From Arthrobacter sp. HY1533 (lineage in GTDB: Bacteria; Actinomycetota; Actinomycetes; Actinomycetales; Micrococcaceae), in NCBI RefSeq assembly GCF_027568515.1, contig NZ_JANKZF010000006.1, positions 124,001 through 188,000 on the forward strand: a stretch of 64,000 bases of DNA. Direction: 5' to 3'. Shown piece after piece: positions 41,613-52,303 of this stretch (the first letter of the stretch is position 1; each line of letters opens with the position of its first letter). The notes under the pieces were generated by a model. The model ran no database searches. It was not told the DNA's origin and saw only the letters and a program-made list of their open reading frames with translations. The position numbers were made by a program, and so were the translations under genes.

Positions 41613-42632
41613 CTAGCCCCGCGGCGGGAAGCTGGTGCTGTTGCGCACCACAAGCTCCGGGAACAGGGAGAAGGCCGGGAACGGCTCATTGGCGCCCTGC
41701 AACCTGTGCAGCAACCGCTGCACGGCGAGCCTGCCAATGGCACGGAATGGCTGGGCAACCGTGGTCAGCGAAGGGGAGCTGTATTCCGCGAGCGGAATAT
41801 TGTCCACGCCCACCACGGAAATGTCCTGCGGAATTCTCTTCCCGCTCTCGTGCAGGGCACGGATGAGGCCAAATGCCATCTCGTCGCTGGAGACAAAAAT
41901 GGCCGTCAGCTCAGGAATCCGTGCGGCAACCAAGCCGTTGCGGTACCCCGACTCGGGGGACCAGTCGCCCGCGAGCTCCGGCGGAACCTGGCGCCCCGCC
42001 CGCTCAAGGGTGGTCCGCCATCCTTCGCTGCGGTTGTACGCCTCGATCCAGTCCTGCGGCCCGGCAAGGTGCCACACCGTTTCATGTCCCAGGTCCAGCA
42101 GGTGCGCCGTGGCCAGCTCGGCCACGAGGGACTGGTCGATTACGAGCAGTACACTGGACTCGGTGCGGGAACCGTCCAGGGTGACGATCGGCGTCGTCAG
42201 CCCAATCTTGGAAACCAGCGGGCCGGCCTCGATCATGGGGACGGCAAGGATGATCCCGTCGGCGCCGCGGTCCACGAGGGCCTGCACGGCATGCTCCACC
42301 GTCCCGGCGTCCATGGACGCGACCGTGGCGGTGATGACGGAGTGGTCCAGCTCTGCGGCGGCCTGCTCGATGCTGCCCACCACAATGGAGCGTGCAAAGT
42401 GTTCGGTGCTGAACGTGACCAGGCCGATGATCTGCGTGCGCCCCGTGGACAGGCTGCGTGCGGCGTAGTTGCGGTGGTAGCCCAGGCGCTCGACGGCGGC
42501 CTGGACCCGCTCGCGTGTTTCCGGCCTGACGCTGTGGTGGCCGTTGAGCACCCTCGAGACGGTTTGCGGTGACACTTCCGCCAGTGCTGCCACATCGCGA
42601 ATGCCCGGGGTTCGGGATGCCGTACTGCCCAC
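41613..42632 (-). CDS. LacI family transcriptional regulator
   Basis: A 339-residue repressor. The LacI helix-turn-helix is at 11-58 (GIRDVAALAEVSPQTVSRVL, then the hinge NYAARSLSTGRTQIIGLV), followed by a periplasmic-binding-like sensor domain with DGSRTESS and IFVSSDEMAFGLI. Starts with GTG 42632. It is divergent from a PfkB sugar kinase, so it may control that gene in response to the kinase's sugar. No clear LacI operator was found in the 121-base gap. Confidence 0.93.
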   Translation of the reverse strand: MGSTASRTPGIRDVAALAEVSPQTVSRVLNGHHSVRPETRERVQAAVERLGYHRNYAARSLSTGRTQIIGLVTFSTEHFARSIVVGSIEQAAAELDHSVITATVASMDAGTVEHAVQALVDRGADGIILAVPMIEAGPLVSKIGLTTPIVTLDGSRTESSVLLVIDQSLVAELATAHLLDLGHETVWHLAGPQDWIEAYNRSEGWRTTLERAGRQVPPELAGDWSPESGYRNGLVAARIPELTAIFVSSDEMAFGLIRALHESGKRIPQDISVVGVDNIPLAEYSSPSLTTVAQPFRAIGRLAVQRLLHRLQGANEPFPAFSLFPELVVRNSTSFPPRG

Positions 42633-42741
42633 TGCCGTGCCTGCCGTTCCGTATCCTTCGCGCCGCTGCCGCCGCGCTGCCTGCCGATTGTCTTGATGAG
42701 CTTATCCCGTGCGGTTCCTCCGGAGAGGGCTCGCCGGGCCG

Positions 42742-42753
42742 TAGGCTGGTGCC
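42742..42753 (+). promoter_or_regulatory. -10 box of the leaderless PfkB kinase gene
   Basis: TAGGCT (42742-42747), six bases, then ATG 42754; no ribosome binding site. Confidence 0.55.
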
Positions 42754-43692
42754 ATGTTGACAGTAATTGGCGAGGCCCTTGTTGATGAAGTTGTGCACCC
42801 CGGGAAGGACCCCGTCCCGCACGTGGGCGGCAGCCCCATGAACGTGGCGGTGGGCCTGGCCCGCCTGGGGCACCCCGTGCAGTTCCTGGGCCGCATTGGC
42901 AAGGACGCATACGGTGACATGGTGGCCGGCCACCTGCGCAGCAACTCCGTCATGGTCCCGCTGGTGCCCGATTCCCTCCCCACCTCGGTGGCGCGTGCGG
43001 AACTCGATGCAAACGGCGCCGCGAGCTACGAGTTCGCCCTGGACTGGACCCTGCCGGCGCTGACAGGGCCCGACGGCGCGCCCGGCTTCATGCTGGCCGC
43101 CACAACCCTTCTTCATACAGGATCCATCGCGACCATGCTGGCCCCCGGCGCGGAGCAGGTCCTGGCCGCCGTCACGGCCGCGCACCCTTCCGCCACGATT
43201 GCCTATGACCCCAACTGCCGGCCCAGCATCATCGCGGACGTGGCCTACGCCCGGGAACAGGCCGAAAAGTTTGTCAGACTCTCCGACGTCGTCAAGGCTT
43301 CCGACGAGGACCTTCAATGGCTCTACCCCGGCGTTGACCCCAAGGAGTCGGCCCGGCGGTGGCTTGCCCTGGGCGGCACGCAGGGCCCCTCAGTTGTTGT
43401 GGTGACACAGGGCGGTGCGGGCCCGTGGGCTGTGTGCGCCGCCGGCGAGGTCTCCTGCGCGGTCCCCGAGGTGGACGTGGTGGACACGGTCGGTGCCGGT
43501 GACTCCTTCATGGCAGCACTCCTTTCGGCGCTCGTGGACCGGGAACTCGACGGCGCCCAGCGCCGCGGGGAACTGCGCGAACTGGGCACGGCAGCCCTGG
43601 CCGAGGTGATCGGCTATGCGGCGCGGGCGGCAGCCGTCACCGTCTCCCGCGCCGGCGCCAACCCGCCCAGCCGCGCCGAAATCAAGGCCTAG
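42754..43692 (+). CDS. PfkB family carbohydrate kinase (fructokinase-like)
   Basis: A 312-residue ribokinase-fold enzyme that phosphorylates a sugar with ATP. VGGSPMNVAVGLARLG at 28-43 is the first PfkB signature; DTVGAGDSFMAALLSAL near 246 is the second, with the catalytic Asp and anion hole. FLGRIGKDAYGDMV resembles fructokinases. It is leaderless and divergent from a LacI regulator. Fructose is the most likely substrate by similarity, but adenosine or other sugars cannot be excluded. Confidence 0.9.
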   Translation: MLTVIGEALVDEVVHPGKDPVPHVGGSPMNVAVGLARLGHPVQFLGRIGKDAYGDMVAGHLRSNSVMVPLVPDSLPTSVARAELDANGAASYEFALDWTLPALTGPDGAPGFMLAATTLLHTGSIATMLAPGAEQVLAAVTAAHPSATIAYDPNCRPSIIADVAYAREQAEKFVRLSDVVKASDEDLQWLYPGVDPKESARRWLALGGTQGPSVVVVTQGGAGPWAVCAAGEVSCAVPEVDVVDTVGAGDSFMAALLSALVDRELDGAQRRGELRELGTAALAEVIGYAARAAAVTVSRAGANPPSRAEIKA

Positions 43693-43737
43693 CCGCCGCC
43701 CGGCCGGCAAAATCCCATCCCCCTGAAAGGCGGCACC

Positions 43738-44268
43738 GTGTTCGACTACGACCCCTATTCCTTCCTTGCCCCGGTCCCGGAGTTCACGCTGCGCAGCGAA
43801 TCATTCGCCGACGGTGCCGTGTTTTCCCCCGCCCAGGTGAATGCCGGAGCCCACCCGCAGGGCCGGGATAAGTCCCCGCAGCTGTCCTGGAGCGGCTTCC
43901 CGGAGGGCACGCGCAGCTTTGCCGTGACCATGTTCGATCCTGACGCCCCCACCGCAAGCGGCTACTGGCACTGGGCCGTTGCGGACTTGCCGGCGTCGGT
44001 GGTGTCACTGGCCGAGGGTGCCGGGACCCCCGGTTCGCTCCAGCTGCCGGCAGCTGCGCTGACGCTGCGGAACGACGCCGGCTCCCCGGCCTACATGGGC
44101 TCGGCGCCGCCTGCGGGCCACGGTCCCCACCGGTACCTGGTGGTGGTTCATGCAGTGGATGTGGAGTCGCTGGGCCTGGCTGCCGACGCCACGCCCGCCA
44201 CGCTGGGATTCAACTTGCATTTCCACACGCTGGGCCGCGCCCGGCTGACGGGGCTGTACGAGCTCTAG
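43738..44268 (+). CDS. YbhB/YbcL family (PEBP) protein
   Basis: A 176-residue protein of the phosphatidylethanolamine-binding/Raf-kinase-inhibitor-like family. The ligand-pocket signatures are present: DKSPQLSWSGFPEGTRSFAV, FDPDAPTASGYWHWAVADLP and GHGPHRYLVVVHAVD. The bacterial members are cytoplasmic or periplasmic and have no settled role. GTG start with AAAGG 8 bases upstream. It follows the PfkB gene by 45 bases on the same strand. Confidence 0.93.
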   Translation: MFDYDPYSFLAPVPEFTLRSESFADGAVFSPAQVNAGAHPQGRDKSPQLSWSGFPEGTRSFAVTMFDPDAPTASGYWHWAVADLPASVVSLAEGAGTPGSLQLPAAALTLRNDAGSPAYMGSAPPAGHGPHRYLVVVHAVDVESLGLAADATPATLGFNLHFHTLGRARLTGLYEL

Positions 44269-44361
44269 CGGCGCCGGGGCGGCCCGGGCCCCGGCCAGCG
44301 GCTGCGCGTCCGCCCAGCGGGCCCTGGCCGGCCGCGGGAGTGAAGTTGGATAGCCTTGGGT

Positions 44362-45168
44362 ATGCGATTAATTGCCAGCGACATTGACGGCACCATCCTT
44401 GGCCACGACGGAAAGATCAGTGCCCGCACGGTGGATGCCTTCGCCGCAGCCGCCGACGCCGGCGTGGATGTGGTCTTCGTGACCGGACGGCCGCCGCGCT
44501 GGCTGGACCCCATCCGTGAGCAGATCGGCCACCTCGGCACTGTCATCTGCTCCAACGGTGCCGTGGTGTATGACCTGGCGGCCGAAAAGGTCACCGAATC
44601 CCACGTCCTGGACTGGGACACCGTGGAGCGCGTCCGCGGCATCATCACCGGCCTGGCCCCCAACCCGCGTTTCGCCCTGGAAACCCTCAATGGCTTCCAC
44701 GTCGAGGAGGGCTTCTTCGGCACGCGGGCCGCCGACAGCGGCGAATTCCCCGTGGGTGAGCTGGTCCCCTCCATGGCCGACGGCGGCATCGTGAAGATGC
44801 TGGCCGTGCTCCACTCCGGCAGCGCCGACGAGTTCATGGCCCTGGTTGCGCCCGCGATCGGCCCGCTCATTGCCGTCACGCACTCAGCGCCCGAGCTGGC
44901 CCTGCTGGAACTGGGGCCGCTGGGCGTCAACAAGGCCGTCACGCTGGCCCGCTATGCGGCGGCCCGCGGCATCAACGCCGCCGACGTGGTGGCCTTCGGC
45001 GACATGCCCAACGACATTGAGATGCTCGGCTGGGCCGGATACGGCTACGCCATGGCCAGCGGGCACCCCGAGGCGCTCGCCGCCGCGGCCCTGCAGGCGC
45101 CCGCCTTCGAGGACGACGGCGTGGCGCAGGTGATTGAGTCGCGTCTTGCCGCGCTTCGGCCGGCCTGA
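44362..45168 (+). CDS. Cof-type HAD-IIB phosphatase
   Basis: A 268-residue HAD hydrolase. Motif I is SDIDGTILGHDG at the N-terminus (nucleophile Asp and the second Asp), motif II is in FVTGRPPRW, and motifs III-IV are NKAVTLARY and VVAFGDMPNDIEML. The cap is of the IIB type. It removes phosphate from sugar phosphates or similar compounds. ATG 44362 is chosen; TAGCCT (44351-44356) lies five bases before it, so it is likely leaderless. The next gene also appears leaderless. Confidence 0.9.
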   Translation: MRLIASDIDGTILGHDGKISARTVDAFAAAADAGVDVVFVTGRPPRWLDPIREQIGHLGTVICSNGAVVYDLAAEKVTESHVLDWDTVERVRGIITGLAPNPRFALETLNGFHVEEGFFGTRAADSGEFPVGELVPSMADGGIVKMLAVLHSGSADEFMALVAPAIGPLIAVTHSAPELALLELGPLGVNKAVTLARYAAARGINAADVVAFGDMPNDIEMLGWAGYGYAMASGHPEALAAAALQAPAFEDDGVAQVIESRLAALRPA

Positions 45169-45174
45169 GCGACG

Positions 45175-45187
45175 TACCATTGCGGAC
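45175..45187 (+). promoter_or_regulatory. -10 box of the leaderless glycerophosphodiesterase gene
   Basis: TACCAT (45175-45180) followed by seven bases and ATG 45188. Confidence 0.45.
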
Positions 45188-45967
45188 ATGACACAACAGA
45201 AGGTCCTGCCCTACCTGGACTCGGCACATCCGCTTGCCATTGCCCACCGGGGCTTTTCCCGCGACGGGCTGGAGAACTCGCTCGTGGCATTCCAGGCAGC
45301 CCTTGACCTGGGGTACCAGTATGTTGAGACGGACCTGAACGCCACGGCGGACGGCGTGGCCATGGTGTTCCATGACTCCACCCTTGACCGCACCACGGAC
45401 CGGGACGGCGCCATTGCCGAGCTGCCCTACGCGGAGGTGGAAAAGGCCCGGATCGGCGGGCGCGAACCCATCGCCACGCTGCCCGAGTTCGTTGCCGCAC
45501 TGCCGGCGGCGCGCTTCAACATTGACGTCAAGGACGCAGGCTCGGTTGAGCCGTTGGTGCGGGTCATTGAGGAGGCAGGGCTCCACGAGCGGATCTGCGT
45601 GGCCTCCTTCTCGGAGCGGCGCCGGCGCAAGGTGCTGGCCGGGCTCAGCCGCCCCGTGGCCAGTTCCCCGGGAAAGTCCCTGCTGGCCGCCTATTTCTTC
45701 CTCTCGCCGTGGCTGCCCGCGTTACTCACCCGGGCCCTCATGCGCGGAGTCAACGTGCTGCAGATACCGCGCCGCCACAACCGGCTGGAGCTGGTCACGG
45801 CCAAGACCGTGGCCAGGGCCCACTCGCTGGGCCTGAAGGTGCATGTGTGGACCATTGACGAGCCCGCGGAAATGCACGAGCTCTTCGAGCTGGGCGTGGA
45901 CGGCATCATGACCGACCGTGCCGACCTGCTGGCCGGGGTCATGCGCGAGCGCGGCTACTGGACGTAA
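45188..45967 (+). CDS. Glycerophosphodiester phosphodiesterase
   Basis: A 259-residue TIM-barrel enzyme that hydrolyses glycerophosphodiesters to glycerol-3-phosphate and an alcohol. The catalytic region is IAHRGFSRDGLENSLVAF (His and Arg), then YVETDLNATADGVAMVFHD (the Glu-x-Asp metal ligands and second His). FNIDVKD and VHVWTIDEPAEM are also conserved. No signal peptide, so a cytoplasmic enzyme of phospholipid turnover. It is separated from the HAD gene by 19 bases. Confidence 0.93.
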   Translation: MTQQKVLPYLDSAHPLAIAHRGFSRDGLENSLVAFQAALDLGYQYVETDLNATADGVAMVFHDSTLDRTTDRDGAIAELPYAEVEKARIGGREPIATLPEFVAALPAARFNIDVKDAGSVEPLVRVIEEAGLHERICVASFSERRRRKVLAGLSRPVASSPGKSLLAAYFFLSPWLPALLTRALMRGVNVLQIPRRHNRLELVTAKTVARAHSLGLKVHVWTIDEPAEMHELFELGVDGIMTDRADLLAGVMRERGYWT

Positions 45968-46006
45968 CTGTTCTTCCAAGTCGGTGCCCGGTGGCAGGAT
46001 GGGGGG

Positions 46007-47122
46007 ATGCGCATCCTCATTGCCCCGGACAAGTTCAAGGGGACCCTGACCGGTCCCGAGGCCGCCGCCGCCATGGCGGAAGGCGCGCTGCGGGTCTACC
46101 CCGACGCCGTCGTGACGTCACTGCCCATTGCCGACGGCGGTGAGGGCACCGTGGAGGCCGCCGTCGCGGCGGGCTTCCAGGAGCGCCTGAATGCCGTGGT
46201 GGGCCCCATCCTGAAGCCCGTGGGGGCGGTCTGGGGCTACAACACGGAAAGCCGGGTGGCCGTCATTGAAACGGCCCAGGCCAGCGGCTACCTGCTGAGC
46301 GAGCCCACGGTGGAAAACTCGCTGCGCGCGCACTCCTACGGCTCCGGCCAGCTCATTGCCGCGGCGCTGGATGCCGGCGCCACCGAAATCATCATTGGCC
46401 TGGGCGGCTCGGCCATGACCGACGCCGGGACGGGCGCCCTGCGTGCCCTGGGGCTGCGGCTGCTGGACGCCGCCGGAAACCTGGTCCCGCTGGGCGGCGG
46501 ATCACTCATCGATGTTGTTGCCGTGGACGCCACGGGCCTTGACCCGCGCCTGGCCGGCACCAAGGTGCGCATGGCCGTCGACGTGGACAACACGCTCTAC
46601 GGCTACAACGGCGCGGCCCATGTTTTTGGACCGCAAAAGGGCGCCGATCCTGACGCCGTGGAACTTCTCGATGCCGGCCTGCGCAATCTGGCCTCGGTGG
46701 TCAGGGAGGCCACAGGCGTGGACATTGACATTCCCGGGGCCGGCGCGGCAGGCGGTTTTCCGGCCTTGTTTGTGGCCTACGCCGACGCAGCTATCGAGCG
46801 CGGCTTTGACCTGGTGGCGGACCTCATCGAGCTGGAGGCCCACCTGGACGACGCCGACCTGGTCATCACGGGCGAAGGTTCACTGGACGTGCAGTCGCTC
46901 TCCGGCAAGGGGCCCCTCGGCGTGGCCGACGCCGCGCACGCACGGGGGATTCCCGTCGTCGTGGTTGCCGGACGGATCACCGTGACGCCGCAGCAGCTTG
47001 CCGTGCACGGGGTGGTGGCGGCCGTCAGTGCCACAGATGTTGCGGGCTCCCCGGAGGCGGCGCTGGCGGATGCCGCGCGGTACACCACGCTCGCCACCTC
47101 CGAGGCCCTCAACGGCATTTAG
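46007..47122 (+). CDS. Glycerate kinase (GlxK/GarK type)
   Basis: A 371-residue kinase that phosphorylates D-glycerate with ATP to 2- or 3-phosphoglycerate, feeding glycolysis. IAPDKFKGTLTGPEAAAAMA at the start, PIADGGEGTVEA, GLGGSAMTDAGTGALRALG near 127 and ITGEGSLDVQSLSGKGPLG near 287 are the family signatures. The stop overlaps the end of the convergent uracil/xanthine permease gene by four bases, so no terminator space remains. Confidence 0.94.
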   Translation: MRILIAPDKFKGTLTGPEAAAAMAEGALRVYPDAVVTSLPIADGGEGTVEAAVAAGFQERLNAVVGPILKPVGAVWGYNTESRVAVIETAQASGYLLSEPTVENSLRAHSYGSGQLIAAALDAGATEIIIGLGGSAMTDAGTGALRALGLRLLDAAGNLVPLGGGSLIDVVAVDATGLDPRLAGTKVRMAVDVDNTLYGYNGAAHVFGPQKGADPDAVELLDAGLRNLASVVREATGVDIDIPGAGAAGGFPALFVAYADAAIERGFDLVADLIELEAHLDDADLVITGEGSLDVQSLSGKGPLGVADAAHARGIPVVVVAGRITVTPQQLAVHGVVAAVSATDVAGSPEAALADAARYTTLATSEALNGI

Positions 47123-48429
47123 CCCTTGGTGGGGGCGGGTTCCGCCTCGGGTGCCAGCGGGTCCGGGGCCGTGCCGCGCCACTTGGCCAGCGCTGTCATG
47201 CCGTGGAACGCGATCAGGGCGGCGGCCGTGCCCAGGGCAATGCCCTCGAAGGTGAGGCTGCCGGCGGCCCAGGTGAAGTTCGCGATGCCCACAATCAGCG
47301 CCACGGCGGCCGTGGTCAGGTTGATGTTGTTGGAGAAGTCCACCTTGTTCTGCACCCAGATGCGCACACCCAGCACGCCGATCATGCCGTAGAGAAGGGT
47401 GGCCGCACCGCCCAGCACGCCGACCGGGACGGTGGCGATCAGTTCGCCAAACTTGGGGGAGAAGCTCAGCAGCAGGGCGGCGATGCCGGCCACCCAGTAG
47501 GCGGCGGTGGAGTACACCTTCGTTGCGGCCATGACGCCAATGTTTTCCGCGTACGTGGTGGTGCCGGAGCCGCCGCCGAGGCCGGCCAGGGTGGTGGCGA
47601 CGCCGTCGGCAATGATGGCACGGCCCGCGTAGGGGTCCAGGTCTTCGCCGGTCATGAGTGCCACGGACTTCACATGGCCAATGTTCTCGGCCACCAGGAC
47701 CAGCACCACGGGGATGAACAGGCCCAGCACGGCAAAGTGGAATGTGGGGGTCTGGAAGTGCGGCAGACCCAGCCAGGCGGCCTCGTTGATCTTGGAGAAG
47801 TCAACCTCGTCGCGCAGCACGGCCACGAGGTAGCCCACAATCACGCCGACCAGGATGGCCAGGCGGCCCAGGATGCCGCGGAAGAGCACGCTGACCAGGA
47901 TGATGACCAGCAGCGTGACAAGGGCCGTGATGGGCGCCTTTTCAAAGTTTGCCTTGGCCGAGGGGGCCAGGTTCAGGCCAATCAGGGCCACAATGGTGCC
48001 CGTGACAGGCGCCGGCATGAGCCGGTTGATCCAGGAGGCGCCGAACTTCTGCACCAGCAGGCCCAGGACGGCCAGTGTCACACCGGCAACCACCACGCCG
48101 CCCAGCGCGCCGCCCACGCCGAACTGCTGCTGCGAGGCCATGATCGGGGCAATGAAGGCAAAGCTGGAGCCCAGGTAGCTGGGCACGCGACCGCGCGTCA
48201 TGACCAGGAACAGCAGGGTGCCGATGCCGGAGAAGAACAAGGTGGTGGCTGGCGGCATGCCGGTGATGAGGGGGACCAGGAACGTGGCGCCGAACATGGC
48301 CACCACGTGCTGCAGGCCGATGCCGATGGTCCGGGGCCAGCTCAGCCGCTCGTCGGGGGTGACAACCTGCCCCGGTGCGATGGTCCTGCCATCACCGTGA
48401 ACGCTCCATTTTGTGCCCAGCAAGTTCAT
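47119..48429 (-). CDS. Uracil/xanthine permease (NCS2 family)
   Basis: A 436-residue transporter with about 12-14 membrane helices, of the nucleobase-cation symporter-2 (UraA/PyrP) family. LQHVVAMFGATFLVPLITGM near residue 38 carries the family QH motif in TM1, and VALIGLNLAPSA and GGGSGTTTYAENIGVMAATK near 285 are typical (the last has the conserved Glu of the substrate site). Uracil is the most likely substrate. GGGAG lies six bases before the ATG. Confidence 0.93.
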   Translation of the reverse strand: MNLLGTKWSVHGDGRTIAPGQVVTPDERLSWPRTIGIGLQHVVAMFGATFLVPLITGMPPATTLFFSGIGTLLFLVMTRGRVPSYLGSSFAFIAPIMASQQQFGVGGALGGVVVAGVTLAVLGLLVQKFGASWINRLMPAPVTGTIVALIGLNLAPSAKANFEKAPITALVTLLVIILVSVLFRGILGRLAILVGVIVGYLVAVLRDEVDFSKINEAAWLGLPHFQTPTFHFAVLGLFIPVVLVLVAENIGHVKSVALMTGEDLDPYAGRAIIADGVATTLAGLGGGSGTTTYAENIGVMAATKVYSTAAYWVAGIAALLLSFSPKFGELIATVPVGVLGGAATLLYGMIGVLGVRIWVQNKVDFSNNINLTTAAVALIVGIANFTWAAGSLTFEGIALGTAAALIAFHGMTALAKWRGTAPDPLAPEAEPAPTKG

Positions 48430-48516
48430 CCGCGTCTCCCATATTCTTCCCGCGCCTGTGCGCAGTCCGCAGACCAGAATATCGCCAGCGGGGCATGTTT
48501 GCTTGGCGCAGGGGCC

Positions 48517-48828
48517 TCAGGGGTGCGGAACGTGGCCCTCATTGGCCAGCAGCACCACGCCGAGCAGGTCGTTGAGCGCGTGCGCCAGGTCCGGATGGGC
48601 CAGTTCGTACCGTGAGCGGCGGCCCTCCGGGATGGCCACGGCGAGGCCGCACTCGCGCAGGCAGGAGAGGTGGTTGGAGATGCTCTGGCGCGAGACGCCC
48701 AGTGTGGTGGCAAGCTCCGCGGGGTACTGGGGCTCCCGGGCCAGGCCCATGAGGATTTCGGCCCGCGTGGGGTCGGAGAGGGCATAGCCAAAACGGGCCA
48801 GGACCGCTGCATTGCTAATGGGCTTCAT
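48517..48828 (-). CDS. ArsR/SmtB family metal-responsive repressor
   Basis: A 103-residue winged-helix regulator. LARFGYALSDPTRAEILMGL is the start of the ArsR fold; ELATTLGVSRQSISNHLSCL is the recognition helix. The C-terminal helix has His-rich ends (HPDLAHALNDL and EGHVPHP), a possible zinc site as in CzrA/SmtB. ATG 48828 is chosen; in-frame ATGs at 48840 and 48864 are alternatives. It is divergent from a CDF metal exporter and probably derepresses it when zinc or a similar metal rises. Confidence 0.88.
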   Translation of the reverse strand: MKPISNAAVLARFGYALSDPTRAEILMGLAREPQYPAELATTLGVSRQSISNHLSCLRECGLAVAIPEGRRSRYELAHPDLAHALNDLLGVVLLANEGHVPHP

Positions 48829-48838
48829 TCTCAATATC

Positions 48839-48875
48839 ATACATTGTTTGCTGTATTCAGCCATCGCTGTACTAT
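48839..48875 (+). promoter_or_regulatory. Promoter and candidate ArsR operator of the CDF exporter
   Basis: TTGCTG (48848-48853), 16 bases, TACTAT (48870-48875), then six bases to the ATG at 48882. The inverted repeat ATACA-(8)-TGTAT at 48839-48856 covers the -35 element, a suitable place for repression by the divergent ArsR protein. Confidence 0.55.
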
Positions 48876-48881
48876 TGAGGC

Positions 48882-49811
48882 ATGTCAGGCCACGATCACT
48901 CCCACTCCCACGCAGGCGCCCCGGGCGAAAGCCACCAGGGCCGCATAGCCGTTGCCCTGGGCATCACCCTGGCGGTCTTTGTCCTGCAGGTCATCGGGTC
49001 ACTCCTCACCGGCTCCCTGGCGCTGCTGTTCGACTCGGCGCACGTGCTGACCGACGCCGGCGGCCTCGCCATGGCGCTGCTCGCGGCCCGGCTCATGGTC
49101 CGCCCGGCCAGCAGCCGGCGCACCTGGGGATTCGCCCGGGCCGAGGTGCTCGCGGCCACGGCGCAGGCCGCGGTGCTTCTCGCCGTCGGGCTTGTGGTCC
49201 TGGTGGAGGGTGTCCAGCGCCTGTTTCACCCGGCCGAAATAGCCTCCGGCGAGTTGATCGTGTTCGGTGTCCTGGGCCTGCTGGGCAACATCATTTCCAT
49301 GTTTGTCCTGCTGGGCGGGCGCAACAAGAACTTCAACATGCGCGCCGCGTTCCTCGAGGTGGTCAACGACGCCCTGGGCTCGGTGGCCGTCATCGTGGCC
49401 GCCGTGATCATCTCGGTGACCGGCTGGATGCAGGCCGACGCGATCGTGGCCATGCTCATTGGCGCCCTGATCCTGCCGCGCACCGTGAAGCTGCTGCTGG
49501 AAACCATCAGCGTGCTGCTCGAGTCCACGCCCTCGGGCCTTGACCTGGACGAGGTGCGCAAGCACATCCTGGGCCTGGAACACGTGCGCAGCGTCCACGA
49601 CCTGCACGCCAGCCAGATTGCCTCCGGGCTGCCCATCCTCTCGGCGCACGTGGTGGTGGGGGACGACTGCTTCCACGACGGCCACGCGCCCCAAATGCTC
49701 GACGCCCTGCAAAGCTGCGTTGCCGGGCACTTCGCCGTCAGCATCGAGCACTCAACATTCCAGCTGGAACCGGAAAGCCACGCCGAGCACGAACTCGGCG
49801 CCCACCACTAG
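48882..49811 (+). CDS. Cation diffusion facilitator (CzcD-type zinc/metal exporter)
   Basis: A 309-residue CDF protein with six membrane helices. It starts with a His-rich cytoplasmic tail (MSGHDHSHSHAG). The TM2 metal site is DSAHVLTDAGG and the TM5 site is FLEVVNDALGS, where Glu replaces the His of YiiP, as is frequent in CzcD-like members. The C-terminal cytoplasmic domain ends in another His-rich tail (HAEHELGAHH). It exports Zn2+, Co2+ or Cd2+ in exchange for protons. The divergent ArsR regulator supports metal control. Leaderless start. Confidence 0.93.
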   Translation: MSGHDHSHSHAGAPGESHQGRIAVALGITLAVFVLQVIGSLLTGSLALLFDSAHVLTDAGGLAMALLAARLMVRPASSRRTWGFARAEVLAATAQAAVLLAVGLVVLVEGVQRLFHPAEIASGELIVFGVLGLLGNIISMFVLLGGRNKNFNMRAAFLEVVNDALGSVAVIVAAVIISVTGWMQADAIVAMLIGALILPRTVKLLLETISVLLESTPSGLDLDEVRKHILGLEHVRSVHDLHASQIASGLPILSAHVVVGDDCFHDGHAPQMLDALQSCVAGHFAVSIEHSTFQLEPESHAEHELGAHH

Positions 49812-49823
49812 GCGGCAGGGCCA

Positions 49824-49867
49824 GGTCTCGACAGGCTCGACCACCGGTGGTCGAGCCTGTCGAGACC
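49824..49867. repeat. 44-bp perfect palindrome (REP-like), also terminator-like
   Basis: Two 22-base arms meet without a loop (49824-49845 and 49846-49867), made of GGTCTCGACAGGCTCGACC units; an outer GGCAGGG/CCCTGCC pair flanks it. It lies between the convergent CDF and phosphoglucomutase genes. A half copy with similar sequence lies at 15301-15322. Confidence 0.75.
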
Positions 49868-49896
49868 CGGGACCCTGCCCGGCCTGCGCTGCGGCG

Positions 49897-51540
<1,644 letters not shown>

Positions 51541-51708
51541 GGCTCCAGCATGACAGAGCAGCGCTGCCTTGGCACCCCGTGACCATACTGTGAACCGTGT
51601 TGCCGGCCAGCAACGCCGCGGCGGGCAACCGCTGGACTACGATGGAAGGCAGTTTCCACTGCAACCATTTCCCCGCTGCCGGGGCACCCAATCCCGCAGG
51701 AGCCACAC

Positions 51709-52281
51709 GTGTCGAACCAGCCTGAGCAGACCCAGCCGATCCCGGAGGAGCCGTACAAGCAGCCCCCGGCCGGCTACTTTCCCCCGCCGGTTCCGCCCTA
51801 CCAGGCGCCGGTTCCGCCGGACCCCTACGCCTCTGCAAACGCGCAGTTCCAGCAGCCTGCCCCGCCCTATGGCCAGCCGACCGCGCAGCCGTACGGCCAG
51901 GAGCAGTACGTCCCGCCGTCTCCCTACGGCCAGCAGCCGCAGCAGTTCCAGGGCCAACAACCGCAGTACCCGGCACCCACCTACTACCAGGGCGGCACCG
52001 GCTACCCCGCGTACAGCAGCGGCCCGCGCGGGCTGAGCCTGGCCAGCATGATCGTGGGCCTGGCCTCCCTGGTGGTGGGCTTCGGCTTCCTGATGGTCCC
52101 GCAGATTGTTGGGGTCATCCTGGGCCACCTGGGCATGAGCCGCGAGAGCCCCCAGGGCCGCGGCTTCGCCATCACCGGGCTCATCACCAACTACTTGGCG
52201 CTGCTCATTTACGGCGGACTGTATGCGTTCGTGATCTTCAGCCTCGTGGCCTTCAGCGGCGATTCCTACAGCGGGTACTGA
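51709..52281 (+). CDS. DUF4190 membrane protein with Pro/Gln/Tyr-rich N-terminus
   Basis: A 190-residue protein. Residues 1-110 are low-complexity (Pro, Gln, Tyr, Ala; repeats such as PPYQAPVPPDPY and YGQQPQQFQGQQPQY) and presumably cytoplasmic and disordered. Residues 110-180 are two membrane helices of the DUF4190 type (LASMIVGLASLVVGFGFL, GHLGMSRESPQGRGFAITGL). Such proteins are common in actinobacteria with no known function. GTG start with AGGAG six bases upstream. A strong hairpin follows. Confidence 0.88.
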   Translation: MSNQPEQTQPIPEEPYKQPPAGYFPPPVPPYQAPVPPDPYASANAQFQQPAPPYGQPTAQPYGQEQYVPPSPYGQQPQQFQGQQPQYPAPTYYQGGTGYPAYSSGPRGLSLASMIVGLASLVVGFGFLMVPQIVGVILGHLGMSRESPQGRGFAITGLITNYLALLIYGGLYAFVIFSLVAFSGDSYSGY

Positions 52282-52303
52282 GCAACCGCCCTGAACCCGC
52301 GCA

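Noticed and set aside
47203-48615. A 470-codon plus-strand frame over the uracil/xanthine permease
   Set aside because: His/Gln/Asp-rich product with no domain, the usual shadow of a membrane protein gene on the other strand.
48882-49811. Loss of a metal ligand (His to Glu) in TM5 of the CDF exporter
   Set aside because: Glu at this place is frequent in CzcD-like proteins, so it is not a defect.
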